A DNA stretch of 17,298 bases from Nitrososphaeria archaeon (GTDB lineage Archaea; Thermoproteota; Nitrososphaeria; Conexivisphaerales; UBA164). The stretch lies in assembly GCA_029775955.1 (NCBI GenBank), contig JARVJW010000095.1, forward strand, positions 1 through 17,298. The letters run 5' to 3'. The stretch's first letter is position 1. Each line of letters starts with the position of its first letter. Below, piece after piece: positions 7,486 through 14,677 of this stretch. The notes under the pieces were generated by a model that made no database searches, was not told where the DNA came from, and saw only the letters and a list, made by a program, of their open reading frames with translations. A program made the position numbers and the translations under genes.

Positions 7486-7528
7486 ATTAATGCAACAAAG
7501 CATTGCTAACAAAATGTTTATTATCTAG
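7486..7528 (+). repeat. ATGCAACAAAGC repeat, with 12-codon leader-like ORF
   Basis: ATTAATGCAACAAAGCA at 7486-7502 recurs inverted at 16989-17005 and 17135-17151. Translated from ATG 7490 it gives MQQSIANKMFII and a TAG at 7526-7528. That resembles MQQSTHIKMFIN at the start of the membrane protein encoded at 16231-17001, including the shared run AAAATGTTTATTA. It may be the stub of a lost paralogue or a leader peptide for the downstream gene. Confidence 0.5.
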
Positions 7529-7567
7529 GGTTTTCAATCATTAAAAATCTTAAGTGGTTGATATCAC

Positions 7568-8404
7568 ATGAATAACTTTGGCTCATTCGGCAATGGATTG
7601 GTTGGCATATCTATAAATCGAAATAAGTTTGCAGCTAATGTACAAGGGGCGCTGTATGCCATTAGAGAATCAATCGAAAGTGGCTTACCTATACTGGATC
7701 TAAGGCAGAGTTGGCTTTATCCTGAACTAGTAAGTAGAGTCAAAGATTTGCTGTGCGAGGTTAAAAATAGAAATGTTGTGGTATCAGCTCAGGTAACCAG
7801 AATATATCCCGGGTTCGAGGAAGTTGTCAAACAGGTTGACACGATCAGAAACCGCTTAGGACTAAGTCGTTTGGATATTCTTGAAGTTGGTGCACCATTT
7901 ATTTTAGTTAATCTAAGGGAAACATTAAAGGCAGTAGAACGCCTTTATATTGATGAAATAATAGGAGGTTTTTCGCTTGTTGAGATTAAAGCAAAGCACA
8001 TAAAGCTATTCAATGAACTTAATTTGAACGCAAAGCTGGAGTACATAAAGCTTGGAGTCAGTGTAAGTAGGCCATTAATTGATCCAGATATACGTAAACA
8101 AGTAATGCGCCTTAATATTCCAATCTTTTCAACTGCGCCACTAGAAGGAGGCAAGCTGGCTGAAAATAACTTAAATGGCAGATTGTTCAGGCGCTTAAAT
8201 GGAAAGCTTTATAAGGCTCTTGACCAGATCTCAAAAAGCAGAAATCTTTCATTTGCACAAATAAGCCTTGCCTGGCTTAATTCAAAGGGCATAATTTCTG
8301 CGCCCTCAACGACTTCACCCAACCACGCATTTGAAAATATCAACAGTAAATCTTTGAAATTGACGGAGCACGAGCAGAAAATCATAGAAGATTCAAGATT
8401 ATAA
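7568..8404 (+). CDS. Aldo/keto-reductase-fold protein, catalytic residues apparently missing
   Basis: 278 aa. The C-terminal half looks like an aldo/keto reductase: IPIFSTAPLEGGKL, then SFAQISLAWLNSKGIISAP and NHAFENINSKSLKLTEHEQK, the usual cofactor-binding end of the barrel. In the N-terminal half LDILEVGAPF stands where reductases have the DLYLLHWP-type strand bearing the catalytic His, and VVSAQVTR stands where the catalytic Lys is expected (TK). Asp44 and Tyr51 in ILDLRQSWLYP may correspond to the Asp/Tyr pair, though their spacing is unusual. It is therefore either a divergent reductase or a non-catalytic NAD(P)-binding relative. GGTTGAT eight bases before the ATG could be a weak ribosome site. 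tRNA-His follows 41 bp downstream. Confidence 0.75.
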   Translation: MNNFGSFGNGLVGISINRNKFAANVQGALYAIRESIESGLPILDLRQSWLYPELVSRVKDLLCEVKNRNVVVSAQVTRIYPGFEEVVKQVDTIRNRLGLSRLDILEVGAPFILVNLRETLKAVERLYIDEIIGGFSLVEIKAKHIKLFNELNLNAKLEYIKLGVSVSRPLIDPDIRKQVMRLNIPIFSTAPLEGGKLAENNLNGRLFRRLNGKLYKALDQISKSRNLSFAQISLAWLNSKGIISAPSTTSPNHAFENINSKSLKLTEHEQKIIEDSRL

Positions 8405-8412
8405 AGCACAAA

Positions 8413-8424
8413 GCATAAATTAAC
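8413..8424 (+). promoter_or_regulatory. TATA-like box of tRNA-His
   Basis: GCATAAATTAAC is centred about 28 bases before the first base of the tRNA, the usual archaeal spacing. Confidence 0.5.
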
Positions 8425-8445
8425 GTCACTCGATGCGATGGTAGT

Positions 8446-8535
8446 GGCCGCCATGGTGTAGTGGTTAGCACGGGAGCCTGTGGAGCTCCAGACCCGGGTT
8501 CGATAGCACAAGTGCCGGAATTCCCGGTGGCGGCC
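8446..8535 (+). tRNA. tRNA-His(GTG) with a 17-nt intron in the T-loop
   Basis: Cloverleaf as read: G-1 at 8446 pairs with discriminator C73 at 8535, the histidine identity pair. Acceptor GCCGCCA (8447-8453) pairs with TGGCGGC (8528-8534). D-stem GTGT pairs with GCAC. Anticodon stem GGAGC pairs with GCTCC around loop CTGTGGA, giving anticodon GTG at 8480-8482. T-stem CCGGG (8494-8498) pairs with CCCGG (8523-8527). The T-loop is interrupted: TTCGAT, 17 extra bases (8505-8521), then T. Removing them gives a standard seven-base loop, TTCGATT. No 3' CCA is encoded. Every stem is fully paired, so a functional tRNA with an archaeal intron is far more likely than a pseudogene. Confidence 0.92.
8505..8521 (+). 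other. tRNA intron at position 59/60 with canonical bulge-helix-bulge
   Basis: The outer helix is the T-stem. The central 4-bp helix is TTCG (8499-8502) with CGGA (8516-8519), including one G-U pair. The two 3-nt bulges are ATA (8503-8505) and ATT (8520-8522). An inner helix GCA/TGC (8506-8508 with 8513-8515) closes a CAAG loop. Cutting after the second base of each bulge releases AGCACAAGTGCCGGAAT. This is the geometry recognised by archaeal tRNA splicing endonuclease. Confidence 0.85.
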
Positions 8536-8633
8536 TCCCAGTTCATAAAAGTGATAGCTAAACGTCAACTATTAACCTCTTTGTTGTTGGTCTCCCGTAG
8601 GCCCGAGCTAACTATTTGCTGGTTGACAGCAGC

Positions 8634-8960
8634 ACTAAGATTTACTTTCAATGTTCCTTGAGGCATTTAATTGAAAGCCACAGTTCAGGCAATTAAAAGA
8701 CCCTTTCTGTTTTTTTATTGACATAACAACATCTGGAGCACTTTTGTGATGCATATCTTGTTCACAACAACATTGTTTTGCCCATGGCCTTGTATTTAAT
8801 TAATTGCTTGAGGAGACTGAGCTTGAATCTCCTTCCCTGTTTTTCATCTTCTTTGGCTCAAGACGTCAAAGGGCAGGTTTTGAAATTACATGGTTAAGCA
8901 CGAACCATCTTTGCTGTGAGCAGAACGAGTGCCCATGTGCTGTAATTTTTTTCTGTCATA
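8634..8960 (-). pseudogene. TnpB remnant of a third family (zinc-finger end)
   Basis: The minus strand encodes, in broken frames, RRFKLSLLKQLIKYKAMGK, then KCSRCCYVNKKTE and finally QKGSFNCLNCGFQLNASRN with a TAG at 8634-8636. The CxxC...CxxC finger followed by N-A-S-R-N is the standard C-terminus of IS605-type TnpB. Several frame changes and stops lie in between, and everything N-terminal of the RuvC-II region is gone. Its 3' end lies about 100 bp from the 3' end of tRNA-His, and its upstream side meets the IS5-like element at 8975. The upstream limit is approximate. Confidence 0.6.
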
Positions 8961-8974
8961 TTGATACATTTATT

Positions 8975-9916
8975 CTAGCTTGTAGCCCAACTTGACACTT
9001 ATGTCAACTATTTCTGTCATCACCTGATTTATAGTGTTTGTCATCAAGTGTTGTCATGCCCATTGATATGTCCTGGCACGACTATAACGAAGCATTAGTA
9101 GAAAGGGGAAGCATGATCTTGGACTCCTGGAAGGAGGAGCTGCGAGAGATGAACGGCAGCAATAAGGTAGGTTCGTGTACCCGGATTCGTACATCGAATT
9201 CCCCTCCTACCTCAAGGTTGGCCTTGACATACAGGACCGTACAGGGGATTACCAGGTCGCTCTCTTAATACATTAAAATTCATGCAAGAAATACGCTTCA
9301 CTCATATAATTATGCTGTCCATGGTGAAGAAAAAGAAGTTAGGGCCGATCACGGCTACAAATGACAAGGAGGGACCATAGTTGTGGACTCGGCATATCCA
9401 CCACAAAGAAGGGCCCCTGTATAGAGCAGATGTGGAGGAGGAAGCTCATCAAGCTGCACATAATGGCAGGATGATCGGGTTCAGGGTCACCTCTGAAAGG
9501 ACCGGCGACACCAAGAAGTTCGTGCCCCTCGTAAAGGAGACAGTAAGGAAGAAGGGGAACGTAGGTCTAAGCCGCCTACGACTCAAAGAAGGAGCGGCTG
9601 GGCATAGAGCCGGCCATAAACCTGAGGGAGAACGCTGTAACCAACTCTGAGGGGTCCTATGCTAGGAAGCGGGAGGTCTTTAACAGGCTAGGACGTGAGG
9701 GATGGAAGCGGGCTAAGGAGTACGGCGGCTGGTGGAGATATTCTTTGCATTTAAGAGGGTGACAGCGTAAGCTCTAGACGATTTCAGAAGGCTGAGCTGT
9801 CGCTAAAGGTGTTACTGTACAGCAAGTTTCAGTCCATGTAGGGAAGGAAGGAACTCGCCTGCTGGACCCGTCCTACGGAGAGGAATTACATTAACAGGAG
9901 TTGAGCTACAAGCTAG
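8975..9916 (+). mobile_element. Decayed IS5-like insertion sequence with visible ends
   Basis: CTAGCTTGTAGCCCAACT (8975-8992) is the reverse complement of AGTTGAGCTACAAGCTAG (9899-9916) with one mismatch. Between them lies a decayed DDE transposase. The outermost CTAG on both sides fits the 4-bp target duplications of the YTAR/CTAG type made by IS5-group elements. On that reading the element proper is 8979-9912 (934 bp) with 14-bp terminal inverted repeats. It lies between a TnpB remnant and the BtpA gene promoter. Confidence 0.7.
9056..9841 (+). pseudogene. IS5-like DDE transposase, multiply frameshifted
   Basis: Segments recognisable in different frames, in order: MPIDMSWHDYNEALVERGSM; SWKEELREMNGSN; VYPDSYIEF; YRTVQGITRSLS; KKLGPITATNDKEG; the first-Asp region VVDSAY; MIGFRVTSERTGDTKKFVPL; AAYDSKKERLGIEPAINLRE; SEGSYARKREVFNRL; EIFFAFKRV; and KAELSLKVLLYSKFQSM followed by TAG at 9839-9841. 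The order and spacing are those of an intact archaeal IS5-family transposase of about 260-300 aa. At least five frame changes and internal stops make it non-functional. It sits inside the inverted repeats at 8975 and 9916. Related N-terminal fragments occur at 7215-7419 and 13300-14748. Confidence 0.8.
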
Positions 9917-9931
9917 TAATAAGAGAAAATT

Positions 9932-9942
9932 TTTTATTATAG
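9932..9942 (+). promoter_or_regulatory. TATA box of the BtpA-family gene
   Basis: TTTTATTATAG is centred about 25 bases before ATG 9961, which implies a leaderless transcript. It lies just outside the right end of the IS5-like element, so the insertion left it intact or brought it close. Confidence 0.5.
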
Positions 9943-9960
9943 GATTATATGCAGTGATTG

Positions 9961-10773
9961 ATGAATATTGTTTCAATATTTAATAATAGGTTTCCAATAA
10001 TAGGGATGGTACACCTAAAACCCCTCCCCGGGTCTCCTGCATATAGTGGTAACTTAGAAAAAGTAATTGAAAGTGCAATTTTTGATGCAACTAGCCTTGA
10101 AAGAGGTGGCGTAGATGGAATACTTGTAGAGAATCTTGGTGATGCCCCATATTATAAGGATCCATCTTTTCCTGAAATGGTTGCCTCATTCACAAAAGCT
10201 CTTATTAAAATAAAACAGGCTGTTAACCTGCCGCTCGGGGTAAATGTACTTAGAAACGGCGCTAGGGCAGCGCTGGCTATGGCATATGTAACTGACTGCA
10301 AATTTATAAGGGTAAATGTGCTGATTGATGCCTATCTTACAGATCAAGGAATAATCGAGGGAAATTCTGCAGAGCTGTTGAGGTATAAAAAATCCCTAGG
10401 CCCAAATAATATTGCAATATTTGCAGATATAAGAGTCAAGCATGCTGTTCCACTAGCAGTAAGAAGCGTTTCTGATTCAGCATCAGATGCACTCGAAAGA
10501 GGGGGGGCTGATGCATTAATAGTAACTGGAAAAAGAACAGGACTGCCACCATCAGCAGAAGAAATAAGAGAGTTGAAGGCCTCTGGCCCAACTCTTATAG
10601 GAAGTGGCCTGAACGAGGACAACCTTGATGCGCTCCTGCCTCTAGCAGATGGTGCAATAGTCGGTACCCACTTTAAGGAAGGTAATTACATAAATTCATC
10701 TGTAAGTCAAGATAGAGTAATGAGGTTTATGAAAAGGGTTGAGAAACTAAGGATTAAATATGGAACTTCATGA
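9961..10773 (+). CDS. BtpA/SgcQ-family TIM-barrel protein (paralogue 1)
   Basis: 270 aa. Family signatures: FPIIGMVHLKPLPGSPAY at the N-terminus, GGVDGILVENLGDAPYY, LPLGVNVLRNGARAALAMA, IFADIRVKHAVPL, then ADALIVTGKRTG and LIGSGLNEDN followed by ADGAIVGTHFKEG, a phosphate-binding-like loop. BtpA was named for a role in photosystem I accumulation in cyanobacteria, and SgcQ belongs to an uncharacterised enteric sugar operon; no firm reaction is known. The neighbouring PfkB kinase, starting within about 50 bases on the same strand, argues for a sugar or nucleoside phosphate as substrate. A convergent paralogue lies at 11702-12559. ATG 9961 is chosen over the TTG one codon earlier because of the TATA spacing. 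Confidence 0.85.
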   Translation: MNIVSIFNNRFPIIGMVHLKPLPGSPAYSGNLEKVIESAIFDATSLERGGVDGILVENLGDAPYYKDPSFPEMVASFTKALIKIKQAVNLPLGVNVLRNGARAALAMAYVTDCKFIRVNVLIDAYLTDQGIIEGNSAELLRYKKSLGPNNIAIFADIRVKHAVPLAVRSVSDSASDALERGGADALIVTGKRTGLPPSAEEIRELKASGPTLIGSGLNEDNLDALLPLADGAIVGTHFKEGNYINSSVSQDRVMRFMKRVEKLRIKYGTS

Positions 10774-10825
10774 CAAAGCTAGAATGATTTTTAAAATGGA
10801 CCAACAGGCAGCTGTAAGGAAAAAA

Positions 10826-11692
10826 ATGTCGCACAGTATCGCTGTAATAGGTGACCTAGCGGTAGACATAAGGGGTTACTCCAACTACACATTGAAGGCC
10901 GGGGCTAATGTCCTTTTACAAAGAACTAAAATTTCTGCTGGTGGCGTTGCAGGGAACATGGCCTGGTATTTGGCGCAGCTTGGACAAAAAACCCTGATAG
11001 TGGGCTCAATTGGCAGTGATTGCTGGGGAAAACTGATAAAAAATGATTTGATTTCTTTTGGCGCTGATTGTAGCATGTTAAGAACTATAAATGGAATGGC
11101 TACTGGATTCTTTATAGTAACAATTGACCAGAGTGGAGAAAGAACAATGATTGGGGATCGTGGCGCCAGTAAAAAGGTAGAAGTCGAAGCATCTAGATTG
11201 GTTCATGCATCACCATCGTGGATACACCTTTCAGGTTATACACTTCTTAACAGAGATGGTGCCAAAGTATTGAGAATTGTAAGGAAAGCCGCACATAGCC
11301 TTGGCATCAATTATTCTGTTGACCTCGAAGGTATAGGGGAAACTGACGCAGAGCTTAATCTTGAAGGCGCAATAGTTCTGTGTAATCAAGGTAACTGTGA
11401 TAAAATGGTCAGGCGTAATGCTGAAGTTACGGTTATAAAATCTGGAAAAGATGGATGTTTTTTGGAGCATCATGGAAAGCTGACACAGCATAGGCCACCC
11501 ACAACTAATCCAGTGGATGCAACCGGAGCCGGTGACTGCTTTAATGCAGCTTTTATAACAGCATATCTGATGGGTGCCAATTTTGACCTTGCATGTGATA
11601 TGGCAAACACAGCTGCCGCTTACAAGGTAGGGATAAGGGGCACCAGAGTCAAGTTAGCTCAAGAAATATATACATCATTTTTTAAACGCTAG
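10826..11692 (+). CDS. PfkB-family carbohydrate kinase
   Basis: 288 aa from this start. It transfers phosphate from ATP to a sugar or nucleoside. Signature 1 is GGVAGNMAWYLAQLG (about 39-53). Signature 2 is VDATGAGDCFNAAF (about 230-243), with Asp237 of GAGD as catalytic base and the preceding glycines as anion hole. The chain begins SIAVIGDLAVDIRG, the usual first strand of the fold, directly after this ATG, and AAGGA lies seven bases upstream. The frame is open back to 10760, overlapping the BtpA gene by 14 bases, so a start at 10760 remains possible. It probably forms an operon with the upstream BtpA-family gene. The substrate (ribose, fructose, nucleoside or other) cannot be told. Confidence 0.88.
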   Translation: MSHSIAVIGDLAVDIRGYSNYTLKAGANVLLQRTKISAGGVAGNMAWYLAQLGQKTLIVGSIGSDCWGKLIKNDLISFGADCSMLRTINGMATGFFIVTIDQSGERTMIGDRGASKKVEVEASRLVHASPSWIHLSGYTLLNRDGAKVLRIVRKAAHSLGINYSVDLEGIGETDAELNLEGAIVLCNQGNCDKMVRRNAEVTVIKSGKDGCFLEHHGKLTQHRPPTTNPVDATGAGDCFNAAFITAYLMGANFDLACDMANTAAAYKVGIRGTRVKLAQEIYTSFFKR

Positions 11693-11701
11693 TTTTCTAT
11701 T

Positions 11702-12559
11702 TTATCTAAGCCTTTTTACTATTGATATCAATTCATGAACCCTATTGGGGTCCACAGGGTTTTGGGTTATTCCGCCATATTTTATTGATGTTCCCACAAT
11801 TGCACCATCTGCCAGACTCAACAGCTTTTCAGCGTTCTGTGATGAAAGGCCGCTTCCTATTAGGACTGGGCGGTCTGGGGCTGCGCTTTTAATTCTTTTT
11901 ATTAGGTCTACTGGCGTTTCTTGCCCAGTCATTTTACCTGTAGCTATAAGTGCGTCTGCCATGTAAAAGTTGCTCCATATTGCATGAGTTTCTGGGTCTA
12001 TGCCAGGAAACATCACAGCATGCTTTTTATATACATCAGCAAATATCTTGACTCCCTCAGCATAGAGCCACTTCCTCATTCTGAGGACTTCAGTGGCATT
12101 CCCATGGTCCAGCGTTCCCGTATCCCAAAGATATGAACCGGTAAGCAGGCAATCCCTTATGAATGATGCTCCAGCAGCCTTTGCTATTGCTAAAGCTACC
12201 CTTCCTCCATTGTGAATTACTGTTATTCCCACTGGCACATTAAATTCTTTTACTACCATTCTAGCCATTACTGCATGGGCAGTCATCTCTTCAGGTGGTA
12301 CTGCGTTTCCAACAAAATATGGAAGGTCCCACATGTTTTCAACTATGAGCCCGTTGATACCGTTCTCTACCAGTGTTCTAGCATCACTCATGGCTTTCTG
12401 TTCTATCAAATCCATACTCCATCCTTCATATGCCGGTGAACCAGGCAGGGGAAGTAGGTGCACCATCCCGATAATTGGCTTTTCCACCTTAAACAGCTCC
12501 TTCATGCTGTTTAGCCTCTGAGAGTAAAATTTTCTTGCCCAATCCTCCATATAATCCAT
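11702..12559 (-). CDS. BtpA/SgcQ-family TIM-barrel protein (paralogue 2)
   Basis: 285 aa, collinear with paralogue 1: KPIIGMVHLLPLPGSPAY, then GINGLIVENMWDLPYF, VPVGITVIHNGGRVALAIA, KIFADVYKKHAVM, ADALIATGKMTGQE and LIGSGLSSQNAEKLLSLADG with AIVGTSIK. The N-terminal extension of about 20 residues (MDYMEDWARKFYSQRLNSMK) is absent from paralogue 1. It converges on the kinase gene with nine bases between the stops. TATTTAAAT-like sequence at 12581-12592 on the minus strand lies about 27 bases before the ATG, supporting this start and a leaderless transcript. A related but not identical substrate to paralogue 1 is a reasonable inference. Confidence 0.85.
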   Translation of the reverse strand: MDYMEDWARKFYSQRLNSMKELFKVEKPIIGMVHLLPLPGSPAYEGWSMDLIEQKAMSDARTLVENGINGLIVENMWDLPYFVGNAVPPEEMTAHAVMARMVVKEFNVPVGITVIHNGGRVALAIAKAAGASFIRDCLLTGSYLWDTGTLDHGNATEVLRMRKWLYAEGVKIFADVYKKHAVMFPGIDPETHAIWSNFYMADALIATGKMTGQETPVDLIKRIKSAAPDRPVLIGSGLSSQNAEKLLSLADGAIVGTSIKYGGITQNPVDPNRVHELISIVKRLR

Positions 12560-12580
12560 ACAGAACCTTCTACGCTTACA

Positions 12581-12592
12581 ATATTTAAATTA
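12581..12592 (-). promoter_or_regulatory. TATA box of BtpA/SgcQ paralogue 2
   Basis: On the minus strand TAATTTAAATAT is centred 27 bases before ATG 12559. Confidence 0.5.
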
Positions 12593-12599
12593 TTTCTAA

Positions 12600-13299
12600 T
12601 AGCTGTGTATGAGACGCTATTCTTGCATGGTTGCCTATCAAAGTTGAATGGATTATGAACCGGTGCAATTCTGTCATCACGCATCTGGGCAATGCCCAAC
12701 ATCTTGTCTGCAGCAAAGCCTCATAATTGCTCCTCTGATGATATTGTTCAAGGTATTTTATTTAGTGACAAACTCTTTCATAGTGTCCCACTTCTGGGAA
12801 CCATTTAACATTGAATTTGGAATTATTCCCGCAAACATGTCATGCAGTGCCTGTCAAGCCTTGCTGTATCAGTGTCAACATGTTAGCATTGCCCTGTCAA
12901 AGGCATTTCCTTTCTTATGTCATTGTAAACATTGCCAGCATATCTTGTTTGGCCAAGCTGATTGATCAGGAATAGCTTGACCTTGCCTTAATGAGGATGA
13001 TCTGCTCTATCTGGATTACGCTGACAGCTTCATGTGCCAGAGAGCTGAGCATTTCCATTGCTTCTCAGAAGCCCTCCAATCCCTTTTTTGGATTGCTCAT
13101 TTGCTGATATAATCATTGATCTATCGTCTCTGTGCACCTTGCTATTTATATAAACTGGGAAGTTCGTCTCTCTATATATAAATGGTAATAACGTTATGTT
13201 TTTTTGTTATGGTAAATAATGTTAGAGTAGCGTCCCACACCCGCTGGCTTATAAAGATGTATATCGGTTATATTTGCTTATAGGGATTAGCGTAGCTGT
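12600..13299. other. No intact gene; probable decayed coding sequence
   Basis: No open frame here looks convincing on either strand. The minus strand holds protein-like pieces in shifting frames, for example HEAVSVIQIEQIILIKARSS, LFLINQLGQTRYAGN, MFAGIIPNSMLNGSQKWDTM and RDDRIAPVHNPFNFD, which suggest one eroded gene from about 13130 down to 12620. I do not recognise the family. From 13130 to 13299 there are only A/T-rich, TATA-like stretches. Confidence 0.35.
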
Positions 13300-13455
13300 T
13301 TAAAACCTCTCAGTTTGCCTGTAAGGCATCCTGACGAACGCTAGGAACCTAATATATGATTCATGGTAATGCTCACCTACCTTGCTATTGTTAAGCTTCT
13401 TTAGCTCCCTGTTCCACTCCTCCACGACGGAGGGGTTAGAAACAGCCACGATGAT
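13300..13455 (-). pseudogene. IS5-like DDE transposase, split by TnpB element: downstream piece
   Basis: The minus strand reads IIVAVSNPSVVEEWNRELKK, then LNNSKVGEHYHESYIRFLAF and VRMPYRQTERF, followed by TAA (13300-13302). It is the N-terminal helical region of the same transposase family as 9056-9841. Its upstream codons lie on the far side of the TnpB element, at 14692-14748. The part encoding the catalytic domain is missing. Confidence 0.75.
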
Positions 13456-13478
13456 CTTTATAAGTAGCTATAATATAT

Positions 13479-14675
13479 ATGAAGATAAAGAAAATACTGA
13501 AGGTGATAAAGCCATGAGCCATCCATGGAAATCCAGGGGGGGATAAGAGGACAATTGTCGGGTACTATGAGTCACAGGAGGAAGTAATGAAGTACCTCAC
13601 GGACATGCAGAACGCGATAAGGTATGCTATTGAAGTTGCCTATGAAATGGCTATACGCGATCACAATAGGATACCTTCGCCAATTGCATTGAGAAAGGCG
13701 ATCAAGCCGTGGTTCGTGTCAAACTACGATTATGCGATTCACCACCTCAACCCCGTATGTGTTTCTGCCGTTGCCATGCTTCGGTCATACAAGAAGAACC
13801 ATCATGGCGAGCTGAGGATACCTGTTGTGAAGAAGCTTGAAATGAGGATTGACGGCAAGCTGTTCAAGGTGACAAAGTGAGGGTAACGCTCCAGCCTGGG
13901 CATTACGCTTACGTCCCAATAAACACTGAGAACAAGCACTTCCTGGCATACAGCAAGGGCAAAGCTTCAGAGCTCTTGCTGACTGACAATTTTGTATGCA
14001 TAACTTTCACCATATCAGAAAAGGACCCTAGCTTCGTGGCGCAGGACCTGAACTTCTCCACGATAGATTCCACGTTTGCGACGGTGAATGCTGGTAGGCC
14101 TGCGCTGAAAGGAACTGACACACAGAGCATTTCTGACATAGCGCACATACAGAACGACTTCTCTAGGAGGAGGAATAGCCTGCAGAAGCACAACAAACAG
14201 AAGAAGTACAGGAAACTGCGCCAGGCCAGAGGTAGGCAGAAGAACCGTGTCAATGATGCCTTGCAAAAGCTAACTACGGAGATGGTAAAGCAAAACCCAG
14301 GCGCATCGTTTGTCTTTGAAGACTTGAACGGAATAAATGGAAACAACAGGAAGTTCAGGACAAAGTTGAACAAATGAAAGGCTTTACCAGAAAATGATTG
14401 AATACAAGTCCTCATTCAAGACAGTTTATGTGAACCCAAGAGGAACTTCGAAGTGTCCTGTCTGTGGTGATAAGCTGAAGCACCAGGCTTGAGGGATATC
14501 TAAATGCGAAACCTGTGGCGTGAACCAATAGGCTGGCTTGCCATAACCCTGCGGTTACCGTGAGCGCGGATGGCCTTCTTTGAAGGATGAATACCTGTAC
14601 ACCGGCCATGAGCCTAAAGTGGCCGGAGCGGGCTTGAAGGTCAACGCTCCGAATGATGGTTATAAGAAATTATAA
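13479..14675 (+). pseudogene. tnpB: TnpB, copy B, inactivated
   Basis: The frame starts at ATG 13479 (MKIKKILKVIKP), meets TGA at 13515-13517, and continues in the same frame through YLTDMQNAIRYAIEVAYEMA to a TGA at 13878-13880. It carries on one frame over with RVTLQPGHYAYVPIN, the RuvC-I region NFSTIDSTFATVNAG, the helix-rich bridge with QNDFSRRRNSLQKH, and RuvC-II FVFEDLNGI. After TGA 14375 it shifts again to the zinc finger (KCPVCGDKL, KCETCGVN), interrupted by TGA 14490-14492 and TAG 14529-14531. An extra C at about 14540 is private to this copy. The third RuvC Asp region (normally DRD) is eroded to NQ-stop-AGL. It cannot make a full protein, although the 166-residue middle piece from GTG 13877 is open. 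Confidence 0.85.
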
Positions 14676-14677
14676 CC
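14602..14677 (+). ncRNA. Candidate omega-RNA 3' scaffold / right-end hairpins, TnpB copy B
   Basis: The same three hairpins as in copy A: CCGGCCA/TGGCCGG (14602-14608 with 14620-14626), GGAGCG/CGCTCC (14625-14630 with 14645-14650) and a longer last stem, GGTTATAA-GAAA-TTATAACC (14658-14677). The 8-bp stem here against 7 bp in copy A means a base change improved pairing. The putative guide begins at about 14692 inside the IS5-like gene. Confidence 0.45.

Noticed and set aside
8446..8535. tRNA-His as a pseudogene with a random T-loop insertion
   Set aside because: All stems are fully paired and the insertion forms every part of a canonical bulge-helix-bulge, which chance would hardly give.
9000..9056. 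Cluster of TGTCAT/TGTCAA words before the IS5-like gene
   Set aside because: TTGACA-CTTA-TGTCAA is a short palindrome and the other words are irregular; it lies inside the left end of the decayed element and needs no separate explanation.
9381..9650. Plus-strand open frame of 89 codons
   Set aside because: Part of it (MIGFRVTSERTGDTKKFVPL) is one frame of the decayed IS5-like transposase; not a separate gene.
12648..12965. Plus-strand open frame of 105 codons rich in Cys and His
   Set aside because: The Cys/His pairs are irregular, there is no promoter or ribosome site, and the opposite strand has better protein-like pieces. It is probably a shadow of an eroded gene.
13909..14415. 168-codon minus-strand frame opposite TnpB copy B
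   Set aside because: It is antisense to recognisable TnpB sequence and very rich in Phe/Cys/Leu, as shadow frames are.
13479..14675. Stop-codon recoding or programmed frameshifting to express TnpB
   Set aside because: Both TGA and TAG interrupt it, several frame changes are present, and normal genes in the window use TGA, TAG and TAA as stops.
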